Assembly: GCA_934633695.1 (NCBI GenBank)
Contig: CAKTYT010000005.1
Coordinates: forward strand, 1-64,000
DNA from: an uncultured Clostridia bacterium
Lineage (GTDB): Bacteria > Bacillota > Clostridia > Christensenellales > CAG-138
DNA length: 64,000 nt
Direction: 5' to 3'
The stretch's first letter is position 1, and each line of letters begins with the position of its first letter. The translations under genes were made by a program, and so were the position numbers. The notes under the pieces were generated by a model that was given only the letters and a program-made list of their open reading frames with translations, did no database searches and was not told where the DNA came from. Shown here piece after piece: positions 1-7,842 of the stretch.

Positions 1-75
1 CGCCAGCGACTGCACGATCGGCTTCATGCGGTTTCCCGCTTTGACAATTTCGGCGCAATACTGTCTTACGCACAC
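1..75 (-). CDS. possible 5' end of an unidentified gene, cut by window edge
   Basis: A reading frame starting with GTG at 75 stays open for 25 codons to the window edge. Its translation (VCVRQYC, then AEIVKAGN, then RMKPIVQSLA) has a protein-like composition. A GGGGG run lies 11 bases upstream and could serve as ribosome binding site. It follows the alaX stop by about 25 bases on the same strand, so it could be the next gene of that operon. A second frame is also open here, so the call is weak and no function is proposed. Confidence 0.25.
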   Translation of the reverse strand, partial: MCVRQYCAEIVKAGNRMKPIVQSLA

Positions 76-99
76 TCACCAATTGGCCCCCTGTTTTTA

Positions 100-1338
100 T
101 CAGCCTTTTATGGCCCTCTCCATATAATTACGCAGCATTGCAACAGTATCATCATCGACCTGTGTATTTGTCTTGCCCTGAGCAAATACGGGACTTCCTC
201 CGCCTTTTCCGTTTACGGCAGCATTCACCGCACTGCAAAGCTCTTTCATGCTGAATTTCAGCTCCGGTGAACATACCATGCGGTATTCCGTCACGCCATT
301 GTTTATCGCAAAGAGCAGTGCAGCCACCGTACTTATCCCCTTTGCAGACGCAGCAGACGAGCAGATGTTCTCGCCTATTAGCTTGAGGTCATTTGCATTC
401 ATTCCTTCAAATGCTTCGCAAATGACGGCTGTTGAACCAATCACCTTTCCCCTTGCAAGAAGTTTTTCGGCGTATTCCCCGGCAAGCAGCCTTGACTTGA
501 GCTTTAACTCCGAATATGCTGACGATAGGTCATCCACTTGCTTTTTTATTGCCGTCCGCAGCTCCTGCTCCGAGGTTGAATACATTCTCGCAAGAGCCGA
601 CAAAAGTTCACGCTGTCTCAGCGATTTTTCAACGGCACGTCCGCCACAGGAAAACCAAAGTCTTGTTCCGCCCTTATATTTCTGGCTGTCGGTAATCATT
701 ATTGCTCCAACCTCGCCCGTTGACTGCACGTGAGTTCCGCAGCAAGTGCATGAATCGATTCTGCCTTCGTCAATATACACAATTCGGACTGCTTCCGTGC
801 TTGCGGAAAGTTTGTCTGCATGCTTGCGAAGCTCAAGTTTCATTGCTTCCGCTCCGCCCACGGTAAGCGTGGTCACGGGCCTGTTTGCCATGACCGCTGC
901 ATTCGCTTCTTTTTCGAGGATTTCCAGCATATCCTTTTCGAGAAATATGTCAAAGTCTATCGTGCAATAGTCTTCGGCCATGTGAAACCCGACATTCACC
1001 GCTCCAAACAGCTTGTTTGCCAGTCCCGAAAGGATGTGTTCACCCGTGTGCTGCCTCGAGTGGTCCCACCTTGCATCAACATCGAGCCGGACCTCTGCTT
1101 CTTTGCCCTCTTCAACAGGGGCGGTGCAGTAATGAACGGTTCTGCCGTTAACTGTTTTTACTTCTCTCACCTCAACGCCGTCTATCGTTCCCTTATCGGA
1201 CAGCTGACCGCCGCCCTCCGGAAAAAATATGCTGCTGTCGAGTTCAACGGCAAACAGTTCTTCCGTCTTTTTACAGCTCAAGACACTTTCCTTGCCGGAA
1301 GCGATGATTGGATAATTATAATAAAGCGGTTCGCCCAT
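100..1338 (-). CDS. alaX: alanyl-tRNA editing protein, AlaX long form with DHHA1 domain
   Basis: Free-standing editing protein that hydrolyses mischarged Ser- or Gly-tRNA(Ala) in the cytoplasm, by family knowledge. The 412 residues carry the AlaRS-type editing core. A PEGGGQ segment lies near residue 40, a zinc-binding HTGEH (HxxxH) near residue 97, and CTCCGTH supplies the later Cys/His ligands near residue 200. The C-terminal part ends in a GGGSPVFAQGK stretch typical of DHHA1 domains. Length matches the AlaX-L class and no aminoacylation domain is present. The ATG at 1338 has a GGGGTGG element six bases upstream. It lies 16 bases downstream of the THUMP methyltransferase and is probably co-transcribed with it. 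Confidence 0.9.
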   Translation of the reverse strand: MGEPLYYNYPIIASGKESVLSCKKTEELFAVELDSSIFFPEGGGQLSDKGTIDGVEVREVKTVNGRTVHYCTAPVEEGKEAEVRLDVDARWDHSRQHTGEHILSGLANKLFGAVNVGFHMAEDYCTIDFDIFLEKDMLEILEKEANAAVMANRPVTTLTVGGAEAMKLELRKHADKLSASTEAVRIVYIDEGRIDSCTCCGTHVQSTGEVGAIMITDSQKYKGGTRLWFSCGGRAVEKSLRQRELLSALARMYSTSEQELRTAIKKQVDDLSSAYSELKLKSRLLAGEYAEKLLARGKVIGSTAVICEAFEGMNANDLKLIGENICSSAASAKGISTVAALLFAINNGVTEYRMVCSPELKFSMKELCSAVNAAVNGKGGGSPVFAQGKTNTQVDDDTVAMLRNYMERAIKG

Positions 1339-1354
1339 AGCATTCCACCCCGTT

Positions 1355-2914
1355 TTACTTCACTCGCAGGATGAAGATCATCGGCATAAGTCCACCCGAT
1401 TCCGTACGCTCCTGCTTAAGGATCTCAATGTTCGCCCTCTCTTTTATCATCCTTTTGAGCATGGTAAATTCCATTGTGTACAGCACTGCAATGCCGCCAC
1501 GCTTGACGAGCTGCGGAAGCCTGTCAAGCAGTCCCGAATAGAGCATTTCGCAGCCCGAATGCGTCCCTACACGATTGCCGAAGGGAAGATTGCAGATAAG
1601 CTCGTCATACGGTCTCTTGCTTTCAAACCTGAGAATATCATTGCAAATGAATTTCGCCTGTTTGATTCCCATCCTTGCCGCCGCCTCTGAATTGCGTCTT
1701 GCAGCATCGATTGCCCGGTGTGCAATATCTACGCCTGTAAGCGAATCGCAGGGAGAGATCAGGCCTCTTTCAAAAAGCATCGTTCCGCTTCCGCAGCACG
1801 GGTCGATGACCCTTGCATTCACTGTCAAATACTCACTTGCAAGCCTCAGCACAGCTGCCGCCGTCGCAGGGCTCATTGATGCCGGAATACTCTCAAGCCT
1901 GTACATGAATCGCTTATCCTTTACTGTCATGAGTTTGACATAAATTCTTGAAGCATTGCCGTTTGCCTCAATTCTCAATTCGATCTCATAATCCGAAGGG
2001 GAATTCACAATTTCTTCATCATCGATGATGTCACGCAGTTGTTTTTTGTACTCAGTCCTGTTTTCGACCTCACCGTTGACTTCGATCCTGTATCTGTACG
2101 GCGGCTCACCCTCGTGCGTCGCACGCATAAAATCAAGCATGAAAGACTTTGCCTTTTCTGCAACGACTTTAGGCTTCATGCTTACGCCGATCGCAACAGT
2201 GAAAAGTGCCTCGGAAAAGCAGCGTGCACAGAAAAGCCCCTCATAATCATCCGTCTTGACTTTAAGGCTCGCCATGCGGACGTCATACGCTTGTATATCC
2301 ATATCGTCCAGCTCCTCTTTGAGCTGCTCACTGAGCCTGTCCGGAGTGACGAGTTCAATTTCATATTTTTTATCAAGCCCCTTAAAGACATGCTTTTCGT
2401 GCTTCATCGCTGTTACCCTTGCAAGCTTCAGAGCTTCGATTTCATTCTCATAGTGCTTCTGCTCCGTTTCATCCGCAGGTTGAGCCGGAGTGTAGCCATC
2501 GAGGAAAGCCTGTGCCTCTTCCCCGCCCACCGAGCCTATCGAAAGCAGTATCGTCGGGATAACAAAGCGTGTATCTTCCTTTTTGAGCATGTCAATGAGC
2601 AGCAGTGCATCCTCCCTTTCCCTGCTCACCTGTCCGAGCATCCTTGCAGCATTCCTTCGGAGCTTGGGCGAATCAGATCCTGTCTCACGCCTGACAGCGG
2701 CAAGAAATTCACCATTCGCTGTAAGTCTCAGCATGTACTGGCGACTCTTCATAAGCCTGACAAGCAACGCCGAGCCGATTCCCTCTTCCATAAAAAGCTT
2801 TGCTGTTTCCTCAAGCAGAGCTATTTTGTCTATCGTGTTGTCCGAAGCAAGCCTTTCCGAACCATTAGCTTCTTCAAGGCACTTTTTTATTGTTTCTGCG
2901 GTGAGCTTCTTCAT
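1355..2914 (-). CDS. THUMP/UPF0020-type RNA N2-guanine methyltransferase
   Basis: Class I SAM-dependent RNA methyltransferase resembling the Trm14/TrmN/RlmL group that makes N2-methylguanosine. The C-terminal half has the SAM motif DPCCGSGTM followed by GVDI, and the catalytic-type NLPFG motif. The middle region resembles a THUMP module. The N-terminal region (about residues 60-160) is rich in LxxLxRRNAARMLG-like helical repeats reminiscent of HEAT repeats, an unusual extension. I chose the ATG at 2914, with CAGGAG six bases upstream, over a TTG 18 bases earlier. Substrate, tRNA or 23S rRNA, cannot be decided from sequence. It lies between rluD and alaX in an RNA-modification operon. Confidence 0.8.
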   Translation of the reverse strand: MKKLTAETIKKCLEEANGSERLASDNTIDKIALLEETAKLFMEEGIGSALLVRLMKSRQYMLRLTANGEFLAAVRRETGSDSPKLRRNAARMLGQVSREREDALLLIDMLKKEDTRFVIPTILLSIGSVGGEEAQAFLDGYTPAQPADETEQKHYENEIEALKLARVTAMKHEKHVFKGLDKKYEIELVTPDRLSEQLKEELDDMDIQAYDVRMASLKVKTDDYEGLFCARCFSEALFTVAIGVSMKPKVVAEKAKSFMLDFMRATHEGEPPYRYRIEVNGEVENRTEYKKQLRDIIDDEEIVNSPSDYEIELRIEANGNASRIYVKLMTVKDKRFMYRLESIPASMSPATAAAVLRLASEYLTVNARVIDPCCGSGTMLFERGLISPCDSLTGVDIAHRAIDAARRNSEAAARMGIKQAKFICNDILRFESKRPYDELICNLPFGNRVGTHSGCEMLYSGLLDRLPQLVKRGGIAVLYTMEFTMLKRMIKERANIEILKQERTESGGLMPMIFILRVK

Positions 2915-2935
2915 TTTCTTCTCCTGTTTCAATTC

Positions 2936-3937
2936 TTATTGATTTAGCTGCCTTTCGGCACGAAGTTTTTCAATGGCTTTTTTGAATGTCAAAGGCGGTT
3001 CAGCCTCAAACGTCATTATTTCTCCCGTACGCGGGTGAACGAGTCTGAGCTTCTCGGCATGGAGTGCCTGTCCGCAAAAGCCCAGCGAGTTTCTTCCGCT
3101 CGAGTATACGTCATCACCCACGAGCGGATGCTTTATCGACTGCATATGCACTCTTATCTGGTGCGTTCGTCCTGTTTCAAGCTCAATGCTCAAAAGTGTC
3201 ATATTGCCAAATCGTTCGAGTACCTTCCAATGCGTCACGGCCTCTCTCCCGTCCGAAACAATTGCCATTTTTTTTCTCTCCCTCGGGTGTCTGCCTATCG
3301 GAGCATTTATTGTGCCGCTGTCCTCTTTGAAATTGCCCTCACACAGGGCAAGGTAAACTCTTGAGACGCTGTGCGTTTTAAGTTCGTTCGACAGAAACCG
3401 GTGTGCTGTGTCATTTTTTGCGATTACAAGCAGACCGGACGTATTCTTATCAATGCGGTGTACGATACCAGGCCGCAGCTCCCCGCCGATTCCGGATAAA
3501 TCCTTTAGATGAAACATCAATGCATTGACCAGCGTGCCGTTTTTATTGCCGGCAGCAGGGTGGACAACCATGCCGACGGGTTTATTTATCACGGCAATGT
3601 CCTCGTCTTGATAAACAATATCAAGCGGAATATCTTCTGCCGTGATCCCGGTCGGCTCTGCCTGCGGAATATTCACCCTGACTATATCGCCCGCTTTCGT
3701 CCGATAATTGGCCTTTTTATTTTTTCCGTTTACAACGATGTTTCCTGTCTCTATCAGCCTTTGAATGCACGACCTTGTCAGACCGCTCGCCTCTGCGGCG
3801 AATACATCGAGACGTTCTCCGTCCGATGCTGCACTGTACTCGGCCGTTCCGCTCTCATAAACGTCGTCCACGCAGCACTCAAAATCCTCATCGAGCAGCG
3901 TGTCAGGTTCGTTTTTTAACTGCTTTTCTTCTTCCAT
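2936..3937 (-). CDS. rluD: RluD-type 23S rRNA pseudouridine synthase
   Basis: Converts uridines to pseudouridine in large-subunit rRNA. From the ATG at 3937 the protein has 333 residues. An N-terminal S4 RNA-binding domain (RLDVFAAEASGLTRS) is followed by the catalytic RluA-family domain, with HRIDKNTSG containing the catalytic Asp and TGRTHQIRVHM later. The frame extends upstream into lspA, but the ATG at 3937 is preferred because it lies only four bases after the lspA stop, which suggests translational coupling; no strong Shine-Dalgarno sequence is visible. The lspA-rluD order is common in Firmicutes. Confidence 0.93.
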   Translation of the reverse strand: MEEEKQLKNEPDTLLDEDFECCVDDVYESGTAEYSAASDGERLDVFAAEASGLTRSCIQRLIETGNIVVNGKNKKANYRTKAGDIVRVNIPQAEPTGITAEDIPLDIVYQDEDIAVINKPVGMVVHPAAGNKNGTLVNALMFHLKDLSGIGGELRPGIVHRIDKNTSGLLVIAKNDTAHRFLSNELKTHSVSRVYLALCEGNFKEDSGTINAPIGRHPRERKKMAIVSDGREAVTHWKVLERFGNMTLLSIELETGRTHQIRVHMQSIKHPLVGDDVYSSGRNSLGFCGQALHAEKLRLVHPRTGEIMTFEAEPPLTFKKAIEKLRAERQLNQ

Positions 3938-3941
3938 ACAC

Positions 3942-4484
3942 TCAGTCTTTTTGATCCACGATATTTTTTTTGGGCTCATCAAGCTGCTTTGCAAATTTTC
4001 TTCCTGCTTTTGTAAAAGCAATGCTGACAAACAGCAGAACTGCACCTATCGTAACATAGGTGTCGGCGACGTTAAACACAGGGAACTCAAAAAAATCAAA
4101 CGCAATAAAATCCCTGACATAACCGATAAAGAGTCTGTCGATAAAGTTCCCCATCGCACCGGCGAGGATCACAGTCAGTGAAACCTTGGTGAACGACGGC
4201 ATATTCGCTTTGTACCTTACCATGAAGTAAGTTATGCCGGCAAAAAGGATAACCGTTATGACGATGAAGAAGATCCTTGCATCGGGAAGCAGGCCCCATG
4301 CCATGCCGGTATTCTGCCTGTATTCAAACCTTATAAGACCCGGGATAAACGATTCAGCATTGCCAACATTGACGAGCATATCGACGGCATACGCCTTTGA
4401 AAGCTGATCCATCACAACAAAAAAAACAAATATCAGTATCAGTACCGCAGTCATCAAAAAACCTCTGTTCACTTGATTTGGCAT
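3942..4484 (-). CDS. lspA: lipoprotein signal peptidase (signal peptidase II)
   Basis: Membrane aspartyl protease that cleaves the signal peptide of diacylglyceryl-modified prolipoproteins. Its substrates in this window would include the lipoproteins at 4693, 18804 and 50780. The 180 residues contain about four hydrophobic segments and the family motifs: VVMDQLSK, NTGMAWG, GNFIDR with the first catalytic Asp, and FNVADTY with the second. The frame is open further upstream, but the ATG at 4484 has a GGGGTGGGA element a few bases before it and gives a normal length. First gene of a minus-strand unit with rluD. A TTGAAG-17-TATTAT promoter lies about 85 bases upstream. Confidence 0.94.
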   Translation of the reverse strand: MPNQVNRGFLMTAVLILIFVFFVVMDQLSKAYAVDMLVNVGNAESFIPGLIRFEYRQNTGMAWGLLPDARIFFIVITVILFAGITYFMVRYKANMPSFTKVSLTVILAGAMGNFIDRLFIGYVRDFIAFDFFEFPVFNVADTYVTIGAVLLFVSIAFTKAGRKFAKQLDEPKKNIVDQKD

Positions 4485-4568
4485 GGCAATCCCACCCCAT
4501 GATAACATGATACTCCATTCCGTGAAAAAAAGCAATGGGCTTCGACTTTTTTGTTCAGTCAGTCGGAG

Positions 4569-4597
4569 ATAATATGGCAATTTTGTTAACGCTTCAA
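4569..4597 (-). promoter_or_regulatory. SigA-type promoter for the lspA operon
   Basis: On the minus strand TTGAAG (plus 4592-4597) and TATTAT (plus 4569-4574) are separated by 17 bases, reading toward lspA. It is back to back with a plus-strand promoter for the secreted-protein pair. Confidence 0.6.
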
Positions 4598-4605
4598 AAG
4601 CTTTG

Positions 4606-4633
4606 TTGACTTTTTTCTCATATGGTTTAAAAT
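4606..4633 (+). promoter_or_regulatory. SigA-type promoter for the secreted-protein pair
   Basis: TTGACT and TAAAAT separated by 16 bases, about 60 bases upstream of the lipoprotein start at 4693. Confidence 0.5.
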
Positions 4634-4692
4634 GGATCCTATACGGGCAGGCTGCCCATCTGCACTTGCCTGCAAATGAATGGGAGAAAAAA

Positions 4693-5502
4693 ATGAGAAA
4701 GGTTCTTGCTGTTTTTCTTTTAATTGCATTTGCCGTTGTTCATTCCGGCTGTACGAAGGCTCCGGGCGGCATCTCCGACGCCCTTTCAAGCCCTGTTCCT
4801 ACGGCAGTTCAGACGGACGACATCACTGCATCTTCCACTCCCCGTCCCGCCATTACCCTTCGCCCAAGACCTCCTCAGGATGCCGTCACAGGCAGTACTG
4901 CCGATGGAAGCGGTTACAATTCTTTCAGCATAATGTACCCTCCTCAGGCACCTGTCGGGCTTGAGCGTGAGCCTGCCTACAATGTCACTCCGTTCTATTT
5001 GTCTTTCAGACTGCCTGAGGGCTGGTATTGTCTCAAGCAGCCCGTTTCACACGAGCTTTACCTTGACGCTGCTGAAAGCGGCAGCACACGTGCAGGTATC
5101 GTCCATTCTGTTTTCTACATTTACACCGATTCAGATGTCTGCATCGGTGCATTCGGCTTCGACACCTACGATGATTCGGATGATTATAACATGATTTACG
5201 AAAAAATTAATCAGAACAAGGATTATCGCTTTACAACAGCTGAATATTATTTTACGGTCGATTCTCTCTATTCGGGCAATTACACTGCAATAACCCAGGT
5301 TTTTTATTCTCAGGAGAAGCTTCATTCCCACGGCTTTTGGAACGCCTTTGACAAGCTTAACATTGGTATTGTTTCATACATAAAAAAACCCAAGGTATAT
5401 GTTGCATTTGAATTTTTCACCTCGGCACTGACCGCAGGCGACCTTATAACGGTTGCAGGAAGCGTAGTTATGCGTCCTGCTTCGTACTCCGGAGGTTATT
5501 GA
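4693..5502 (+). CDS. predicted lipoprotein of unknown function
   Basis: 269 residues from the ATG at 4693, which has GGGAG six bases upstream. The N-terminus is a lipoprotein signal peptide (MRKV, then a hydrophobic run) ending in VVHSGC, so the mature protein should be anchored by its Cys to the outer face of the membrane. A Ser/Thr/Pro-rich linker (about residues 25-70) precedes a globular domain. That domain has a FRLPEGW motif and a YIYTDSDVCIG segment, and both recur in the next gene (FILPKDW, YIYNNFDFCVG), so the two are paralogues. I do not recognise the family. It overlaps the next gene by one base (TGATG) and is surely co-transcribed with it. Confidence 0.75.
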   Translation: MRKVLAVFLLIAFAVVHSGCTKAPGGISDALSSPVPTAVQTDDITASSTPRPAITLRPRPPQDAVTGSTADGSGYNSFSIMYPPQAPVGLEREPAYNVTPFYLSFRLPEGWYCLKQPVSHELYLDAAESGSTRAGIVHSVFYIYTDSDVCIGAFGFDTYDDSDDYNMIYEKINQNKDYRFTTAEYYFTVDSLYSGNYTAITQVFYSQEKLHSHGFWNAFDKLNIGIVSYIKKPKVYVAFEFFTSALTAGDLITVAGSVVMRPASYSGGY

Positions 5503-6665
5503 TGAACAAGGGATCGAAATTCTTATGTCTCCTTCTGGCACTCATTCTGTTTATCTCCAATCAGCCGATTGCAGGTGAAAGAGCTGCCCAAATCTCTATC
5601 CGTTCCGATTCTATTCCGTCCGATGCGGATAAAGCTGATTTAACCGAGCAAATTGAGCTTATCAAAACCATGTGCAGGTATATCAATGCCAACCGATGGG
5701 ACGAATGGGCAAACCTTTACACTCCTGTCGAACGCCCTGACAGGCTTAATCTCGTTTCAAACGCAGTCAATGTCAAGAACAATATCGGGATCCTGACGAT
5801 CTCATCGTTTGGTTTGCAGGAGATTCTGCCCGTTTCGCATTCCTACGCTCCCTGGGCATACACTGAGCTTCGTTCGTTCTTCGAAGATGAAACGAACTAT
5901 TCCTGCTACCGGATCCTTGCGGACATTACTGTACGTGAAGATAACGGTTACTACCGTGACGGTCAAACATATCAGTTAGTTGTCCTCGTACGGGACAAAA
6001 ACGGTTGGGGGATTGGCGTTATGAGCGACTGCCCGAATGAGCTTTTGCCCGGAAACGAGGTCGTTCACATCAACCCGTACTATGAGATCAAAGCAAAGAA
6101 GTATGATGATGCTTCTGCCGTATTTCCGAGTTATGATTCATGGCGATTCACCGAAGCAGGCTTGACCGCCTCAAACTATTTTATTCTCGATTTTATACTT
6201 CCGAAAGACTGGTCCTATCGCGAAAAGGGTCCTGTTTCATCAAACTACCTGCTCGGATGGGAAGATAGCACCCCGTTCGGTACAGATGTTCTCTACATTT
6301 ACAATAATTTTGATTTCTGCGTCGGGACGATAGGTTACTCGCTTATCGATAAGCAGAGCAGCTTCTTAGTTTACGGAATATCCACTGAATATTTCAACAT
6401 TCGGGTCGATGGCAATATAATAAAAGTTACAAATCAGCTCGATAATCCTGCGAACAACGAAACTCTTATTGTAGATTTATTCTATTTTGATGATTACACT
6501 GTTGATGATTCCGGACATCGCTCCTATCCATCCCACCCTGCCATCATCTCATATGAAACTGACATCGGAGTTTTCGTTATAATCGAGCTCAATCCCGATT
6601 ATGTGAGTGGTCTTCGCCTTATGGACATTGCCGAAAGTATCCGACTCATTCCGGAATTTCAGTAA
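5502..6665 (+). CDS. predicted secreted or membrane-anchored protein, paralogue of the upstream lipoprotein
   Basis: 387 residues from the ATG at 5502, which overlaps the previous stop (TGATG) and has GGAGGT five bases upstream. A hydrophobic N-terminal segment (FLCLLLALILFIS) acts as signal peptide or anchor; no clear lipobox Cys follows. An extra N-terminal domain (about residues 45-190) resembles the small domains that carry two aromatic-rich strands in extracytoplasmic binding proteins, but I cannot name it. The C-terminal half repeats the domain of the upstream gene (LPKDW, VSSNYLL, YIYNNFDFCVGT). Function unknown; surface location inferred from the signal. A decayed reading frame follows directly. 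Confidence 0.72.
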   Translation: MNKGSKFLCLLLALILFISNQPIAGERAAQISIRSDSIPSDADKADLTEQIELIKTMCRYINANRWDEWANLYTPVERPDRLNLVSNAVNVKNNIGILTISSFGLQEILPVSHSYAPWAYTELRSFFEDETNYSCYRILADITVREDNGYYRDGQTYQLVVLVRDKNGWGIGVMSDCPNELLPGNEVVHINPYYEIKAKKYDDASAVFPSYDSWRFTEAGLTASNYFILDFILPKDWSYREKGPVSSNYLLGWEDSTPFGTDVLYIYNNFDFCVGTIGYSLIDKQSSFLVYGISTEYFNIRVDGNIIKVTNQLDNPANNETLIVDLFYFDDYTVDDSGHRSYPSHPAIISYETDIGVFVIIELNPDYVSGLRLMDIAESIRLIPEFQ

Positions 6666-6970
6666 AAACGAGAGTTACCTTCCTTTCGGAGTATCTTGGA
6701 CCTGTTGCAGAGGACGTTTATGTGATAAACGGCCTGTATAACGGTCAATTCACAATAAAAGATAACACCTTATGCGAATCAGGCTTAGATCTCAAAGCTG
6801 CCCCTATTTTGGAAAATACAGACTTGGAAAGTGTTCTCTCCGGTGTAAGGAATTCTGCATACAATACTGTTACGTATTAATTAAATTCTGCTGAAGATGT
6901 TGAATAAGCCAATGAAAACGAAAGGGAATTGGAATCGCAATTTGAGGAAAGCGGCGGCACCACCGACTGA
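6662..6970 (+). pseudogene. decayed gene fragment downstream of the secreted-protein pair
   Basis: One frame from about 6662 reads as protein-like sequence, including FLSEYLGPVAEDVYV, NGLYNGQFTIKD and ESVLSGVRNSAYNTVTY. It is then broken by two in-frame TAA codons (6878-6880 and 6905-6907) and ends at TGA 6968-6970 after an acidic tail (NENERELESQFEE). No start codon or ribosome binding site precedes it. The composition and the continuous reading across the stops suggest the 3' part of a former third gene of this operon, or a lost C-terminal extension of the upstream gene through frameshift. Family unknown. Confidence 0.5.
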
Positions 6971-7080
6971 TTGAAGCAAGCTTTTTCTGTCCCTTCCGTT
7001 GTTTTATGCTCGATTCCGGATGTGTGATTGTTATTTTCCACACCGGCAGTGCTGAAGCTGTTTGCTGTGTTCCCGGGTTT

Positions 7081-7122
7081 TAAAAAATGGCTCCGCCGCA
7101 CGGTCAAGTGCTGCTGAGCCAT
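7081..7122 (-). terminator. Rho-independent terminator of the parA-rsmG side
   Basis: A 15-position stem with 13 paired positions (7087-7101 with 7108-7122) and a 6-base loop, followed on the minus strand by a run of six T. It lies 7 bases after the rsmG stop. Confidence 0.85.
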
Positions 7123-7128
7123 TTGCAT

Positions 7129-7842
7129 TTAAAGCGGTCTTTTATCGGTCGTACCCGCTTTTCGCGGGTATTTTGCCTTTGTGTTTTCAATTTTATTGAC
7201 GCAAATTATCTTTCTCTCGCCCCATTCGGCAGGATAGCTTATGATCCTCGCTTCGCCATCCAATTCCTTTAATGCATTCTGTGCCGCTGCAAGCTCCTGC
7301 TCCGCCGAAGGACCCTTGTACATGAGTGATACTCCGCCTTTTTTGACAAACGGTATTGTCCATTCCGCAAGCACATTCACCCCTGCAACCGCACGCGAAA
7401 GGGCAATATCGAACTTTTCACGGTATTTCGGGTTCTGTCCCCCGTCCTCCGCACGCGAATGAACCGTTTCAAATTCAATTCCAAGCTCCGACCTCACCGT
7501 CTCGAGAAAGCCGATTCTCTTTGCAAGTGAATCGAGCAGAGTGAGGTTTATATCAGGACGCATCAGCTTCAGCGGAATTCCGGGAAACCCTGCCCCCGTG
7601 CCGATGTCAATGCATTTTGCACCCTCCGCTATGAGCTCCATACCTATGATGCTGTCTGCAAAATGCCGCTGTGCAACGCCGACCGGGTCAGTTATTGCCG
7701 TCAAATTCATTCGGTTGTTCCATTCTATCAAGAGTTCATAGTACTTGATAAACTGTTTCATTACTGAATCGCTCATCTCCGGAACGAGTGACGAAATTTT
7801 TTCTCTGACTGCTTCGGATTCAGGTTCAACTGTCTTCTTCAT
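7129..7842 (-). CDS. rsmG: 16S rRNA m7G527 methyltransferase
   Basis: RsmG (GidB) transfers a methyl group from SAM to N7 of G527 of 16S rRNA. The 237 residues show the SAM-binding stretch CIDIGTGAGFPGIPLK, an acidic LLDS at the end of the next strand, and the conserved SRAVAGVNVLAEW segment. GGAG precedes the ATG at 7842. It overlaps the end of mnmG by 17 bases, the usual mnmG-rsmG coupling, and is the last gene before a strong terminator. Confidence 0.95.
   Translation of the reverse strand: MKKTVEPESEAVREKISSLVPEMSDSVMKQFIKYYELLIEWNNRMNLTAITDPVGVAQRHFADSIIGMELIAEGAKCIDIGTGAGFPGIPLKLMRPDINLTLLDSLAKRIGFLETVRSELGIEFETVHSRAEDGGQNPKYREKFDIALSRAVAGVNVLAEWTIPFVKKGGVSLMYKGPSAEQELAAAQNALKELDGEARIISYPAEWGERKIICVNKIENTKAKYPRKAGTTDKRPL

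Noticed and set aside
6662..6970. Reading the two in-frame TAA codons as a recoded amino acid
   Set aside because: TAA is used as an ordinary stop by many intact genes in this window, so decay is the simpler explanation.
6877..7128. 83-codon minus-strand ORF directly after the rsmG stop
   Set aside because: It spans the strong rsmG terminator and has no ribosome binding site; its translation resembles no protein.
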